Assembly: GCF_028023875.1 (NCBI RefSeq)
Contig: NZ_JAQIPB010000007.1
Span: 186,001 to 250,000 of the forward strand
DNA length: 64,000 nucleotides
Origin: Xenophilus arseniciresistens
GTDB lineage: Bacteria > Pseudomonadota > Gammaproteobacteria > Burkholderiales > Burkholderiaceae_C
Direction: 5' to 3'
In this document: positions 1 through 8,525 of the stretch, one piece after another
How positions within the stretch are numbered: position 1 is the stretch's first letter
How the letters are laid out: each line of letters begins with the position of its first letter
Made by a program: the position numbers and the translations under genes
Notes under the pieces: model-generated
Told to the model about the DNA's origin: nothing
The model's database searches: none
The model's input: only the letters and a program-made list of their open reading frames with translations

Positions 1-1226
1 CAGTCATCGGGACGGGAATCGTCGGCACCTGCACCGCCGCCTGGCTTCAGCGCGACGGCCATCAGGTCACCTTCTTCGATCCGCAGGAGCCGGGCGAAGC
101 CTGCTCCTTCGGCAACGCGGGCTCGCTTTCGCCCAGCGCCTGCCTGCCGGTGGGCATGCCGGGCATGTGGAAGCGCGTGCCGAACTGGCTGCTGGACCCG
201 CTGGGGCCGCTGACGGTGCGCTGGCGCTACGCGCCGGTGGTGCTGCCCTGGCTGCTGCGCATGCTGCGCCACTCCTCGCGCGAAGAGGTCACGCGCATCG
301 CCACCGCGCTGCGCAGCCTGCTGGCGCCGATCTTCGAGTGCTACGACCCGCTGCTGCAGGACGCGCAGGCCACGCAGCTGGTGCGGCGCTCGGGCTGCCT
401 GTACGTGTATTCGTCGCGCGAGCGGGCCGACCAGTGGCGCTGGGGCATGCAGCTGCGCCGCTCGCTGGGCGTGGAGATGATCGACGTGCAGCAGGACGAA
501 CTCGAATCGCTGGAGCCGGACCTCAAGGGGCGCTTTCGCTTCGGCATCCTGGCGCCGCAGAACGGCTCCACGCTCGATCCCTGCGCGCTCGTGAAGGCCC
601 TGCACGCCCATTGCATGGCGCGCGGCGCGGCCTTCGTGCGCCAGCGCGTCACCGGCTTCGAGCGCCAGGGGCGCTCGGTGCAGGCCGTGCGCCTGGCCGA
701 CGGCCAGGCCGTTCCCGTGGACGGCGTGGTGGTGGCGGCGGGCGCCTGGTCGGGCCGGCTCGCGGCGCAACTGGGCTCGCGCGTGCCGCTGGAAACGCAG
801 CGCGGCTACCACGTCACCGTGCGCAGCTCCAACCTGCAGCTGCGCCACACGGTGATGGCGGTGGAGAACAACCTGATGGTCAACCCGATGTCCATGGGTC
901 TGCGGCTGGCAGGCACGGTGGAGTTCGCGGGCCTGCAGGCGCCGCCGCGCTACGAGCGCGCGCAGGCGCTGCTGCGCCTGGGACAGCAGTTGTTCCCGCA
1001 CCTGGACACCTCCGAGACCACCGAGTGGATGGGCCACCGCCCCTGCATGCCCGACAGCCTGCCCGTGATCGGCCCCACGCGCGATGCGCACAACGCCTGG
1101 CTGGCCTTCGGCCACGGCCACATGGGCATGTGCATGGGCGCAAGCACCGGCCGTGAAGTGGCCCACCTGGTGGCCGGCCGCAGCCCGCAGGTGGATCTGC
1201 GGCCCTTCCGGCCCAACCGCTTCTGA
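1..1226 (+). CDS. DadA-like FAD-dependent amino acid dehydrogenase (5' partial)
   Basis: FAD-dependent oxidoreductase of the DAO/DadA family, which oxidatively deaminates D-amino acids or N-substituted amines. The frame is already open at base 3 and starts inside the Rossmann nucleotide-binding motif (GTGIVG), so only a few N-terminal residues lie outside the window and about 407 residues are visible, close to the family length. The C-terminal GHGHMGMCMGASTGREVA segment is the usual flavin-contacting end of these enzymes. It is followed after 17 bp by a hydantoinase-B-like gene and then a Bug binding protein and a RidA-like gene, so the set probably handles an amino acid, hydantoin or related nitrogen compound. 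The true substrate cannot be read from the sequence; sarcosine- or glycine-oxidase-like activity is possible. Confidence 0.85.
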   Translation, partial: VIGTGIVGTCTAAWLQRDGHQVTFFDPQEPGEACSFGNAGSLSPSACLPVGMPGMWKRVPNWLLDPLGPLTVRWRYAPVVLPWLLRMLRHSSREEVTRIATALRSLLAPIFECYDPLLQDAQATQLVRRSGCLYVYSSRERADQWRWGMQLRRSLGVEMIDVQQDELESLEPDLKGRFRFGILAPQNGSTLDPCALVKALHAHCMARGAAFVRQRVTGFERQGRSVQAVRLADGQAVPVDGVVVAAGAWSGRLAAQLGSRVPLETQRGYHVTVRSSNLQLRHTVMAVENNLMVNPMSMGLRLAGTVEFAGLQAPPRYERAQALLRLGQQLFPHLDTSETTEWMGHRPCMPDSLPVIGPTRDAHNAWLAFGHGHMGMCMGASTGREVAHLVAGRSPQVDLRPFRPNRF

Positions 1227-1243
1227 ACCCATCGCACATCGCC

Positions 1244-3259
1244 ATGAGCAGCCAGGATGTGGTGCTGATCTGCACCGAGGGTTTTTCAGACGTCATGACC
1301 CTGGCGCGCCAGCACCGCGCCGACCCCTACATGCTGCATGTGCCGGCCTCGCCCTGGCCGCAGCTGCTGCCCGCCGACTGGCGCATCGAGGCGAGCGGGC
1401 GCATGGACGCCAGCGGCACCGAGGTCCAGCCGCTGGCGCCCGAAGCCGTGCTGCAGGCGATGGCCGCGCTGCCGCGGCCGCCGCGCGCGGTGGCCATCAG
1501 CCTGCTGTTCGCGCATCGCAATCCGACGCACGAGCTGGCCCTGGCGCACGAGCTGCGCACGCGCTGGCCCGATCTGCCCGTGGTCTGCTCGCATGAGCAC
1601 CCGGTGCCCGAGGGCGGTGAATACGAGCGCACGCGCGCCACGCTGGCGGCCGTGGGCCTGACGGCGCCTGCGCCGCAGCAGCAGCAGGCCGCCCCGGCCC
1701 TGGCGGGCGATGCGCTTCCTCTGCAGCTCGAAGCGCTGGCCAACCGCATGCAGCAGCGGCTGGTGCGCGAAGCCGTCTCCAGCGTGGTGCGCGAGGCCAT
1801 GGACTGCGCCACCGCCATCTTCCTGCCCGACGGCCGCCTGGTGGCGCAGGCGCGCACGCTGCCGCTGCTGCTGGGCAGCCTGTCGCCGGCCGTCAAGGGG
1901 CTGCTGGCCGCCTTCGCCTGCGAAGACATGCGCGAAGGCGATGGCTATCTGCTCAACGACCCCTGGCACGGCGGCACCCACCTGCCCGACCTGACGCTGA
2001 TGCGGCCGGTCTTCGTGGACGGCCGCGTGGTGGCGCTGGTGGCCTGCATGCTGCACCACCAGGACGTGGGCGGCATCGCACCGGGGTCGGTGCCCACGCA
2101 CGCCACCTCGATCCAGCAGGAAGGGCTGCGCGTGCCGCCCATGCAGCTGTATGCGGGCGGGCAGGTGGACGCGGCGCTGCTGCGCCTGCTGTGCGCCAAC
2201 AGCCGCATGCCCGACAACCTGAGCGGCGATCTGCACGCGCAATGGCTGGGCCTGAGCCAGGGCGCCGATGAACTGGCTGCGCTGTGGCGGGCCGAGCCCG
2301 CAATGGCGCAGCGCTGCGGGCAGGCGCTGCAGGCGGCGCAGGACGCAGCCCGCGCCGCCTTGCGCGCGGCGCCCGACGGCGACTACGTCTTCGAAGACGC
2401 ACTCGATGGCGACGGCCTGAGCCCGCAGCCCGTGCGCGTGGCGGTGCGCATCCTCAAGCGGGGCGAACAAGCCATGCTGGACTTCACGGGCTGCGCCGAC
2501 CAGACGCCCGGGCCGGTCAACGCATCGCGTGCAGCGGTGCAGGCGGCCGTGGCCTACTTTGCCCACATGCTCGCGCCGCAGGCACCGTGCAACGATGGCA
2601 GCACTGCGGTGCTGACCCTTCGCACGCGCCCGGGCAGCATCGTCGATCCGCTGCCGCCCGCGGCGGTGAACGCCCGCACCAACCTGGTCAAGCTGCTGGC
2701 CAACGCGCTGCTGGGCGCGTGGTCGCAGGCGCTGCCGGCGCAGATGCCGGCACCCAACGCGGCCGAGGTGGTGGTGCTCTCGCTGGGCGGCACGCGGCCC
2801 GACGGCAAGCCCTGGCTGCTGACCGAGATCATTGCTTCTGCAGCCGGCGGCGCGCCCTGGGGCGCGGGCGGCTCGGGCGTGTCCACCGATGTGGGCAACG
2901 CGCGCAATACGCCGGCCGAGGCGATCGAGGCCCAGGCCCCGCTGCGCGTGGAGCGCGTGGCCGTGCGCGCGGGCTCCGGCGGCAGCGGCACCCACCGCGG
3001 CGGCGACGGCGTGCTGCGCATCTACCGGCTGCTGCACGGCAGCGGCAGCATTTCCTACCGCGGCGAACGCCACCAGATCGCGCCGCAGGGCGCGGCCGGG
3101 GGCGCCCCGGGCGCCTGTGCGGCGGCGCGCATCTTGCGAGCCAGCGGCGAGGTCGAGCACCTGGGCGCCAAGGCGCGCGCGCACTGGCAGGCGGGCGACC
3201 GCCTGGTCATCGAGACCGCAGGCGGCGGTGGCTGGGGGTCGGCGCAAGCCCAGGCCTGA
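1244..3259 (+). CDS. Hydantoinase B/oxoprolinase family protein with an N-terminal hydantoinase A fragment
   Basis: A 671-residue protein in two parts. Residues about 145-671 form a HyuB-type subunit (N-methylhydantoinase B / 5-oxoprolinase C-terminal half), with the family blocks RLVAQA, LLNDPWHGGTHLPD and, near the end, GGSGTHRGGDG. Residues 1 to about 140 read like the second half of the Hydant_A_N domain of HyuA (TEGFSDVM, LLFAHRNPTHE, EYERTRATL). They lack the leading GGTFTD nucleotide-binding part and the whole ATPase core. A Gln/Ala-rich linker (residues about 145-155) joins the two. HyuA and HyuB normally cooperate in ATP-dependent ring opening, so either a separate HyuA exists elsewhere or the activity has changed. 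The start has no strong ribosome site. No stop or frameshift separates the two parts. Confidence 0.8.
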   Translation: MSSQDVVLICTEGFSDVMTLARQHRADPYMLHVPASPWPQLLPADWRIEASGRMDASGTEVQPLAPEAVLQAMAALPRPPRAVAISLLFAHRNPTHELALAHELRTRWPDLPVVCSHEHPVPEGGEYERTRATLAAVGLTAPAPQQQQAAPALAGDALPLQLEALANRMQQRLVREAVSSVVREAMDCATAIFLPDGRLVAQARTLPLLLGSLSPAVKGLLAAFACEDMREGDGYLLNDPWHGGTHLPDLTLMRPVFVDGRVVALVACMLHHQDVGGIAPGSVPTHATSIQQEGLRVPPMQLYAGGQVDAALLRLLCANSRMPDNLSGDLHAQWLGLSQGADELAALWRAEPAMAQRCGQALQAAQDAARAALRAAPDGDYVFEDALDGDGLSPQPVRVAVRILKRGEQAMLDFTGCADQTPGPVNASRAAVQAAVAYFAHMLAPQAPCNDGSTAVLTLRTRPGSIVDPLPPAAVNARTNLVKLLANALLGAWSQALPAQMPAPNAAEVVVLSLGGTRPDGKPWLLTEIIASAAGGAPWGAGGSGVSTDVGNARNTPAEAIEAQAPLRVERVAVRAGSGGSGTHRGGDGVLRIYRLLHGSGSISYRGERHQIAPQGAAGGAPGACAAARILRASGEVEHLGAKARAHWQAGDRLVIETAGGGGWGSAQAQA

Positions 3260-3324
3260 AGGCTGCGCGCGCCGGTCTTTTTTCTTCCTCTTCTTTGATG
3301 TCTCTTGGTTCCCTGGAGGGCCCT

Positions 3325-4320
3325 ATGAAGTTCTCGATTTCCCGGCGCCGTTCGTTGCGCCAACTCGCGGCGGGGGCGCTGGCGGTGAAGGCCGGCGCGG
3401 CCCTGGTCCCGCTGGCGGCGCAGGCCCAGAGCCCCATCACGCGCATCGTCGTGCCCTTCCCGCCGGGCGGCAGCACTGATCTGCTGGGGCGCCGCCTCGC
3501 CGAGTACCTGGCCACGGCGCTGGGCCACCCGGTGATCGTGGAAAACCGCGCGGGCGCGGGCGGCACCGTGGGCGCGGACTACGTGGCCAAGGCCGCACCC
3601 GACGGCCACACGCTGCTGTTGGGCGTGACGGGCAGCAACGCCATCGCGCAGTCGCTGTATCCCAATCTGCCCTACCACGTGCTCAAGGACTTCGCGCCCG
3701 TCTCGATGGTGGTGAGCGCGCCGCTGGTGGTGAGCGTGCATCCTTCCGTCAAGGCGCAGACGCTGGCCGAGTTCGTCGCGCTGGCCAAGGCCAGGCCCGA
3801 TGCGATCAGCTTTGGTTCGGCCGGCAACGGCACCTCCATGCACCTGACCGGCGAGATGTTCAAGATCGCCACCGGCGCGGGCATGGTGCATGTGCCCTAC
3901 CGCGGCAACGGGGGCGTGATGTCCGACCTGATGGGCGGCCAGATCGAGGCCACCTTCGGCGACCTGCTGGTGCTGCAGCCGCACCTGGAAGCCGGGAAGA
4001 TGCGGGCGCTGGCCGTGACCTCGCTGCAGCGCAACCCGTTGCTGCCCCACGTGCCCACGGTGGCTGAAAGCGGCTATCCGGGCTTCGAGGCCCTGTCGTG
4101 GCAGGGCGTGTTCGCGCCGGCCGGCACGCCCCCGGCCGTGGTCCAGAAGCTCAGTGCCGAGATCGCGCGTGGCCTGAAGTCGCCCGCCATCCAGGACTAC
4201 TTCGCGCCACGCGGCTTCAAGGTCGAAGGCACGACGCCGCAGGCCTTCAAGGCCTTCGTGGAAGCCGAGACCGCCAAGTGGTCGCGCATCGTCAAGGCCT
4301 CCGGTGCGCAACCCGGCTGA
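3325..4320 (+). CDS. Bug/TctC family periplasmic solute-binding protein
   Basis: A 331-residue extracytoplasmic binding protein of the tripartite tricarboxylate (Bug/TctC) family, very abundant in Burkholderiales. The N-terminus has a twin-arginine-like signal (SRRRSLRQLA, residues 6-15), a hydrophobic stretch and an Ala-x-Ala cleavage region near residue 33. The family motifs IVVPFPPGGSTDLLGR and ENRAGAGGTVGADYVAKAAPDGHT follow directly. The ATG at 3325 is chosen because a GGAGGG stretch sits just upstream; the frame is open much further 5' but that part overlaps hyuB and is a shadow. No TctA/TctB membrane genes are nearby, which is usual for orphan Bug proteins. The ligand is unknown; the neighbours suggest a carboxylate or amino-acid-related compound. 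Confidence 0.9.
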   Translation: MKFSISRRRSLRQLAAGALAVKAGAALVPLAAQAQSPITRIVVPFPPGGSTDLLGRRLAEYLATALGHPVIVENRAGAGGTVGADYVAKAAPDGHTLLLGVTGSNAIAQSLYPNLPYHVLKDFAPVSMVVSAPLVVSVHPSVKAQTLAEFVALAKARPDAISFGSAGNGTSMHLTGEMFKIATGAGMVHVPYRGNGGVMSDLMGGQIEATFGDLLVLQPHLEAGKMRALAVTSLQRNPLLPHVPTVAESGYPGFEALSWQGVFAPAGTPPAVVQKLSAEIARGLKSPAIQDYFAPRGFKVEGTTPQAFKAFVEAETAKWSRIVKASGAQPG

Positions 4321-4714
4321 GCCCGTGCCCGCGCAGATCGAGCGCCTCGGCCCGCCCGTGGCGCGCGGTGGGCAGGTGCAGCCCATCTCGCCGGCCGTGG
4401 CCTGGGACCGGCTGGTGTTCGTGTCGGGCCAGGTGCCCATGGCGCAGGGCCGGCCCTGCGCGAGCGACATCACAGGTCAGACCGAGGCCACGCTGGACAT
4501 GATCGAGGCCATCCTGGCGCGCGCGGGCTGCACGCTGGCCGACGTGGTCAAGACCACGGTGTGGCTCACCGATGCGGCGGACTACCCGGCCTTCAACGCG
4601 GCCTATGCGCGGCGTTTCGCGCCCGAGGCGGCACCCGCGCGCTCCACCGTCATCGCGGGGCTCATCGCGCCGGTGAAGGTCGAGATCGAGGCGGTGGCGG
4701 TGCGGCCGGGCTGA
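4304..4714 (+). CDS. RidA/YjgF (Rid) family protein
   Basis: A 136-residue (129 with the later start) Rid-family protein; these deaminate reactive enamine/imine intermediates made by amino acid oxidases and PLP enzymes. The core FVSGQVP, the ALDMIEAILARAG-type helix, VVKTTVWLTD and the C-terminal APARSTV block are typical, and the Arg in ARSTV corresponds to the carboxylate-binding Arg of active RidA. The start is either GTG 4304, overlapping the preceding stop by 17 bp, or GTG 4325 just after it; the latter better matches the family N-terminus. Its place downstream of a DadA-like oxidase fits imine detoxification in the same pathway. Confidence 0.85.
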   Translation: MRNPAEPVPAQIERLGPPVARGGQVQPISPAVAWDRLVFVSGQVPMAQGRPCASDITGQTEATLDMIEAILARAGCTLADVVKTTVWLTDAADYPAFNAAYARRFAPEAAPARSTVIAGLIAPVKVEIEAVAVRPG

Positions 4715-4730
4715 GCCCGGCCCGGCGCCC

Positions 4731-5462
4731 TCAGCGCCCGCGGCTGGCCACCAGCTTCATGCCGGGCATCAGCTCGGCGGCCAGCTCGGGCCGTTCGAGC
4801 GCGTAGTCGAGGTTCATGCGGGCGATCTCCACATGTTCCTCGCCCAGCGCCTGGGCGCGGTAGCCCTGGCCCTTCTCGATGGCCTGCACCATCGCGTGGT
4901 GCGTGCGGTGCGCCTGCTGCATCCACTGCTGGCCTTCCACCATCGACGACTGCATCGGCAGCATGGCGCTGGGCGCGGCGAAGGGCTGGCTGTCCAGCAT
5001 GTCCATGATGCGGCGCACGGCCGAGTTGCCGCAGCCTTCGACCACCAGGCGGTGGAAGCGGTCATTCATCTCCACATAGGCGGCGTAGTCGTCCAGCTCC
5101 ATGGTGGGCTTGTTCACGGCCTGGTCGCCGGCGTCCAGGCAGTCGTGCAGGTCGCGCAGCAACTGGCGCGGCGCGCCGTCTTCGGCCAGCAGGCGCAGCG
5201 CCAGGCCTTCGATCACACCGCGCACGCGGATCGAGTCGGCGATCTCCTGCGAAGTGAAGCGCCGCATCTGGTAGCCGCCGGCGGGAGAGGGCTCGATCAG
5301 CCCTTCATGTTCCAGGCTGGCCAGCGCAAGGCGCACCGGCGTGCGCGAGGCGCCGAGCTTCTCCGCCAGCGGGATCTCGGCCAGCCGCTCGCCCGGGCCG
5401 AATTCACCCTTGAGGATCAGGTCGCGCAGTTGCACGAGCACGCGGGATTGTTGGGAGTCCAT
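4731..5462 (-). CDS. GntR family transcriptional regulator, FCD (FadR) subfamily
   Basis: A 243-residue DNA-binding regulator. Residues about 8-70 are the GntR winged helix (RDLILKGEFGPGERLAEIPLA, SRTPVRLALASLEHEGLI) and residues about 85-225 the FCD effector domain with the usual Asp/His metal-type positions (VRGVIEGLALRLL, HRLVVEGCGN). ATG 5462 is chosen because the FadR-type N-terminus begins there; the frame runs open to 5618, but that extension would lie across a 19-bp inverted repeat and looks non-coding. It is divergent from the Rieske gene cluster and converges on the RidA gene. It probably represses the oxygenase cluster, with an organic acid or pathway intermediate as inducer, through the palindromes in 5475-5704. 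Confidence 0.88.
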   Translation of the reverse strand: MDSQQSRVLVQLRDLILKGEFGPGERLAEIPLAEKLGASRTPVRLALASLEHEGLIEPSPAGGYQMRRFTSQEIADSIRVRGVIEGLALRLLAEDGAPRQLLRDLHDCLDAGDQAVNKPTMELDDYAAYVEMNDRFHRLVVEGCGNSAVRRIMDMLDSQPFAAPSAMLPMQSSMVEGQQWMQQAHRTHHAMVQAIEKGQGYRAQALGEEHVEIARMNLDYALERPELAAELMPGMKLVASRGR

Positions 5463-5474
5463 GGAGGCCTTGAA

Positions 5475-5555
5475 TGCATGCAGAAATCGGGCCGGATTGT
5501 AGAAGTCGGCCGATCTGCACGCATCGATTCCGTCATGGCCCGATTTCTGCATGCA
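5475..5555. promoter_or_regulatory. 19-bp perfect inverted repeat, candidate GntR operator pair
   Basis: TGCATGCAGAAATCGGGCC at 5475-5493 is repeated exactly in inverse orientation at 5537-5555, with a 43-bp spacer. Each arm contains the self-complementary octamer TGCATGCA. The left arm lies 13 bp before the GntR start codon, so a protein bound there could block that promoter. FCD-type GntR proteins bind as dimers to short palindromes, often in pairs that allow looping; assigning this site to the adjacent regulator is inference. Confidence 0.6.
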
Positions 5556-5692
5556 ACTAGGGAAAACACATAGAACAAAGCGCCTCTGCACTGCTTTGAT
5601 GCGCGCGGAAAGCGTCATTTATGTGCATTATTCCGAGTGTTTCAGTGCGGCATTTCACTGTTCCCAAGATGATGCCGCAGAGAATGAATTCC

Positions 5693-5704
5693 ATTGCATG
5701 CAAT
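5693..5704. promoter_or_regulatory. 12-bp palindrome ATTGCATGCAAT upstream of the Rieske gene
   Basis: A perfect palindrome centred 43 bp before the ATG of the oxygenase gene. It contains the third TGCATGCA octamer of this 278-bp intergenic region; the other two are in the inverted repeat at 5475-5555. The position fits a repressor site over or just downstream of the oxygenase promoter. No clear -35/-10 pair was assigned. Confidence 0.5.
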
Positions 5705-5740
5705 TGCATTCATGAAACACGCTAGCCCTGGAGCCCTTCG

Positions 5741-7066
5741 ATGATCAGCGCCGAACAGAACGACCTCATCACCCGCGTCGGACGCGGCACGCCCGCGGGC
5801 ACGCTGCTGCGCAAGTACTGGCAGCCCGTGGCCCTGGCCGAAGAGCTGCGCGGCCCGCGGCCGCTCAAGCCCGTGCAGCTCATGGGCCAGCATTTCGTGC
5901 TCTTCCGCGACGAGACCGGCCGCCTGGGCCTGCTGGACCGCGACTGCCCGCACCGCGGCGCCGACCTGGCCTACGGCCGGCTGGAAAACGGCGGCCTGCG
6001 CTGCGCGTTCCACGGCTGGCTGTTCGACGCCAGCGGCCAGTGCAGGGAAACGCCGGCCGAGCCGGCCGGCAGCAAGCTGTGCACGCGCATCCGGCAGGGC
6101 GCCTATCCGGTGCTGGAAAAGAGCGGCATCGTGTTTGCATACATCGGCGAAGGCGAGCCGCCGGCCTTCCCCGACTTCGACTGCTTCGTCGCGCCCGAGA
6201 GCCACACCTTCGCCTTCAAGGGCCTGTGGGAGTGCAACTGGCTGCAGGCGCTGGAAGTGGGCATGGACCCGGCCCATGCCTCCTTCCTGCACCGCTTCTA
6301 CGAAGACGAAGACACCTCCGAAAGCTACGGCAAGCAGTTCCGCGGCGCCTCGGCCGATTCGGACCTGGCCATCACCCAGGTGCTGCGCGAGTACGACCGG
6401 CCCGAGATCCGCGCGGAGGCCGCGCCCTACGGCATGCGCCTGACCACGCTGCGCACGCTTTCGCCCGAGCAGACCCACGTTCGCGTGACCAACGTGGTGT
6501 TCCCGCAGGCCTTCGTCATTCCGATGAGCACCGAGATGACCATCTCGCAGTGGCATGTGCCCGTCGACGACCACCACTGCTACTGGTACGCCATCTTCAC
6601 CAGCTTCACCGGCCCAGTCGACAAGCAGCAGATGCGCGAGCAGCGCCTGAAGACCATCGACCTGCCCGACTACACCTCGCGCAAGAACAAGCGCAACGCA
6701 TACGGCTACAGCGTGCAGGAGCAACTGACCCGCACCTACACCGGCATGGGCGAGGACATCAACGTGCACGACCAGTGGGCCTGCGAATCGATGGGCAGCA
6801 TCCAGGACCGCACGCGGGAGCACCTGGGCACCACCGACAAGGGGATCATCATGTACCGCCGCCAGCTGGTGAAGGCCATCGAGGCGGCCCAGGCCGGCGA
6901 GCCCGTGCCCATGCAGCCCACGCCCGAGGAGGCCGGCGCGCTGACCGGCCCGCCCTCCATCGACGGCGTGGCCGCCGCCGACAAGGCCGACACCTACTGC
7001 ATGGACGCCGACCGCGTGCGCCGCCAGGGCTCGGACTGGGCCCGCGAGCGGCTGGCCGCGGCCTGA
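5741..7066 (+). CDS. Rieske non-heme iron oxygenase, alpha subunit
   Basis: A 441-residue ring-hydroxylating or demethylating oxygenase. The Rieske 2Fe-2S site is C69-x-H71 (CPHRGADLA) with C88-x2-H91 (CAFHGW). The mononuclear iron site is D176-x2-H179-x4-H184 in MDPAHASFLH. Overall it resembles single-component oxygenases of the phthalate 4,5-dioxygenase / vanillate demethylase group, which act as homotrimers without a beta subunit. The next genes are a glutamine-synthetase-like ligase, a 2Fe-2S ferredoxin and an FAD reductase, so an electron-transfer chain NADH-reductase-ferredoxin-oxygenase is encoded on the spot. The substrate is not identifiable by reading. Transcription is probably controlled by the divergent GntR gene. 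Confidence 0.92.
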   Translation: MISAEQNDLITRVGRGTPAGTLLRKYWQPVALAEELRGPRPLKPVQLMGQHFVLFRDETGRLGLLDRDCPHRGADLAYGRLENGGLRCAFHGWLFDASGQCRETPAEPAGSKLCTRIRQGAYPVLEKSGIVFAYIGEGEPPAFPDFDCFVAPESHTFAFKGLWECNWLQALEVGMDPAHASFLHRFYEDEDTSESYGKQFRGASADSDLAITQVLREYDRPEIRAEAAPYGMRLTTLRTLSPEQTHVRVTNVVFPQAFVIPMSTEMTISQWHVPVDDHHCYWYAIFTSFTGPVDKQQMREQRLKTIDLPDYTSRKNKRNAYGYSVQEQLTRTYTGMGEDINVHDQWACESMGSIQDRTREHLGTTDKGIIMYRRQLVKAIEAAQAGEPVPMQPTPEEAGALTGPPSIDGVAAADKADTYCMDADRVRRQGSDWARERLAAA

Positions 7067-7077
7067 GGGAGCGCACG

Positions 7078-8523
7078 GTGAGCACCTCTTTCGCCGAACG
7101 CTTCGGCCTCTGGAGCGCGCAACAGAAGGCCGAGGCCGCCGAGATCGTCGGGCGCATCGACGCCGGCGAGATCGACGTGCTGCGCTTCGCCTGGCCCGAC
7201 CAGCACGGCGTGCTGCGCGGCAAGACGCTGGTGGCCGAGGCTGCGCGTGGCGCGCTGGCGCGCGGCATCAACCTCACGACCACCTTGCTGGCCAAGGACA
7301 CCTCGCACCGCTCCGTCTTTCCGGTGTTCTCGGCCGGCGGCGGCTTTGCGCTCGAGGGGCTGCAGGGCGGGGCCGACTTCGTGGTCCTGCCCGATCCATC
7401 GACCTTCCGCATGCTGCCCTGGGCGCCGCGCACCGCCTGGGTGCTGTGCGACGCCTACATGAAGGACGGCCAGCCCTGCCCCTTCGCCACGCGTCGCATC
7501 CTGCAGCGTGCGCTGACGCAACTGGGCGCGCAGGGCCTGGAGTTCGTGGCCGGCCTGGAGGTGGAGTTCCACGTCTTCAAGCTCGACCAGGAGGCGATGG
7601 CGCTGGCCGACGCGGGCCAGCCCGGCACGCCGCCCTCGGTCTCGCTGCTCACGCATGGCCACCAGTACCTGACCGAGCTGCGCTATGACCGCGTGGACGG
7701 CCTGATGGAGCTGTTGCGGCGCGAGCTGCAGGCCCTGTCGATGCCGCTGCATTCGCTGGAGATCGAGTTCGGTCCGAGCCAGTTCGAGCTGGTCTTCGGC
7801 CCCACGGCGGGCCTGGCGCCTGCCGACACCATGATCCTGCTGCGCAGCGCGATCAAGCAGATCTGCCAGCGCCACGGCTACCACGCCACCTTCATGTGCC
7901 GCCCGCGCATCCCCAGCGTGATGTCCAGCGGGTGGCACCTGCACCAGTCGCTGCGCCATGCGGAAGGCGGCGACAACGCCTTCATGCCTGCGGCCGGCAG
8001 CGCCGACCCGCTGAGCCCGCTGGGCATGCAGTACCTGGCCGGCTTGCAGGCCCATGCCTGCGGCGCAGCTGCGCTGGCCAGCCCCACGCTCAACGGCTAT
8101 CGCCGCTACCGTCCGTTCTCGCTCGCGCCCGACCGTGCGATCTGGGCCCAGGACAATCGCGGCGCCATGCTGCGCGTCCTGGGTGCGCCGGGCGACAGCG
8201 CCTCGCGCATCGAGAACCGCGTGGGCGAGCCCACGGCCAACCCTTATCTGTATCTGGCCTCGCAGATCTTCTCGGGGCTGCACGGCATCGCGCAGGGCAT
8301 GGACCCGGGCCCCTCGGCCGACGCCCCCTATGAGACGCCGGCCCGGCAACTGCCGCGCTCGCTCGACGCCGCGCTCGATGCGCTGCAGGCCGATGCGGTG
8401 CTCGTCGAGGGCCTGGGCCAGGCCTTCGTGGACTACTACTGCCACATCAAGCGCGCCGAGATCGCGCGCTTCAACCTCGAGGTGACCGAATGGGAACACC
8501 GCGAGTACTTCGACATGTTCTGA
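7078..8523 (+). CDS. Glutamine synthetase-family amine ligase (PuuA/GlnA-like)
   Basis: A 481-residue member of the glutamine synthetase fold. Visible landmarks are GLEVEFHVF (catalytic Glu region), EIEFGPSQFELVF, the GWHLHQSL metal/ATP block (GxHxHxS) and LNGYRRYRPFSLAPDRAIW with DNRGAMLRV. The GTG at 7078 follows the oxygenase stop by 11 bp and has a GAGGGAG ribosome site. True GlnA is unlikely in this setting. Related enzymes ligate glutamate to polyamines, isopropylamine or aniline (PuuA, IpuC, TdnQ/AtdA1). In aniline degradation such a ligase works beside a Rieske dioxygenase, so a similar gamma-glutamylation step is plausible here. The TdnT-like amidotransferase partner and the oxygenase beta subunit are absent. 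Confidence 0.85.
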   Translation: MSTSFAERFGLWSAQQKAEAAEIVGRIDAGEIDVLRFAWPDQHGVLRGKTLVAEAARGALARGINLTTTLLAKDTSHRSVFPVFSAGGGFALEGLQGGADFVVLPDPSTFRMLPWAPRTAWVLCDAYMKDGQPCPFATRRILQRALTQLGAQGLEFVAGLEVEFHVFKLDQEAMALADAGQPGTPPSVSLLTHGHQYLTELRYDRVDGLMELLRRELQALSMPLHSLEIEFGPSQFELVFGPTAGLAPADTMILLRSAIKQICQRHGYHATFMCRPRIPSVMSSGWHLHQSLRHAEGGDNAFMPAAGSADPLSPLGMQYLAGLQAHACGAAALASPTLNGYRRYRPFSLAPDRAIWAQDNRGAMLRVLGAPGDSASRIENRVGEPTANPYLYLASQIFSGLHGIAQGMDPGPSADAPYETPARQLPRSLDAALDALQADAVLVEGLGQAFVDYYCHIKRAEIARFNLEVTEWEHREYFDMF

Positions 8524-8525
8524 CC

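Noticed and set aside
1286-3247. 653-residue open frame on the minus strand over hyuB
   Set aside because: It is antisense to a gene with clear HyuB motifs, is His/Arg/Gln-rich without any family signature, and such frames are expected from codon position 3 GC bias.
5463-5618. N-terminal extension of the GntR protein to a start at 5618
   Set aside because: The extra 52 residues do not resemble a regulator and run across a perfect 19-bp inverted repeat, which is better explained as an operator.
7078-8523. Housekeeping glutamine synthetase (glnA)
   Set aside because: The sequence is shifted from the GlnA consensus in several blocks and sits inside an oxygenase cluster, so an amine ligase is the better reading.
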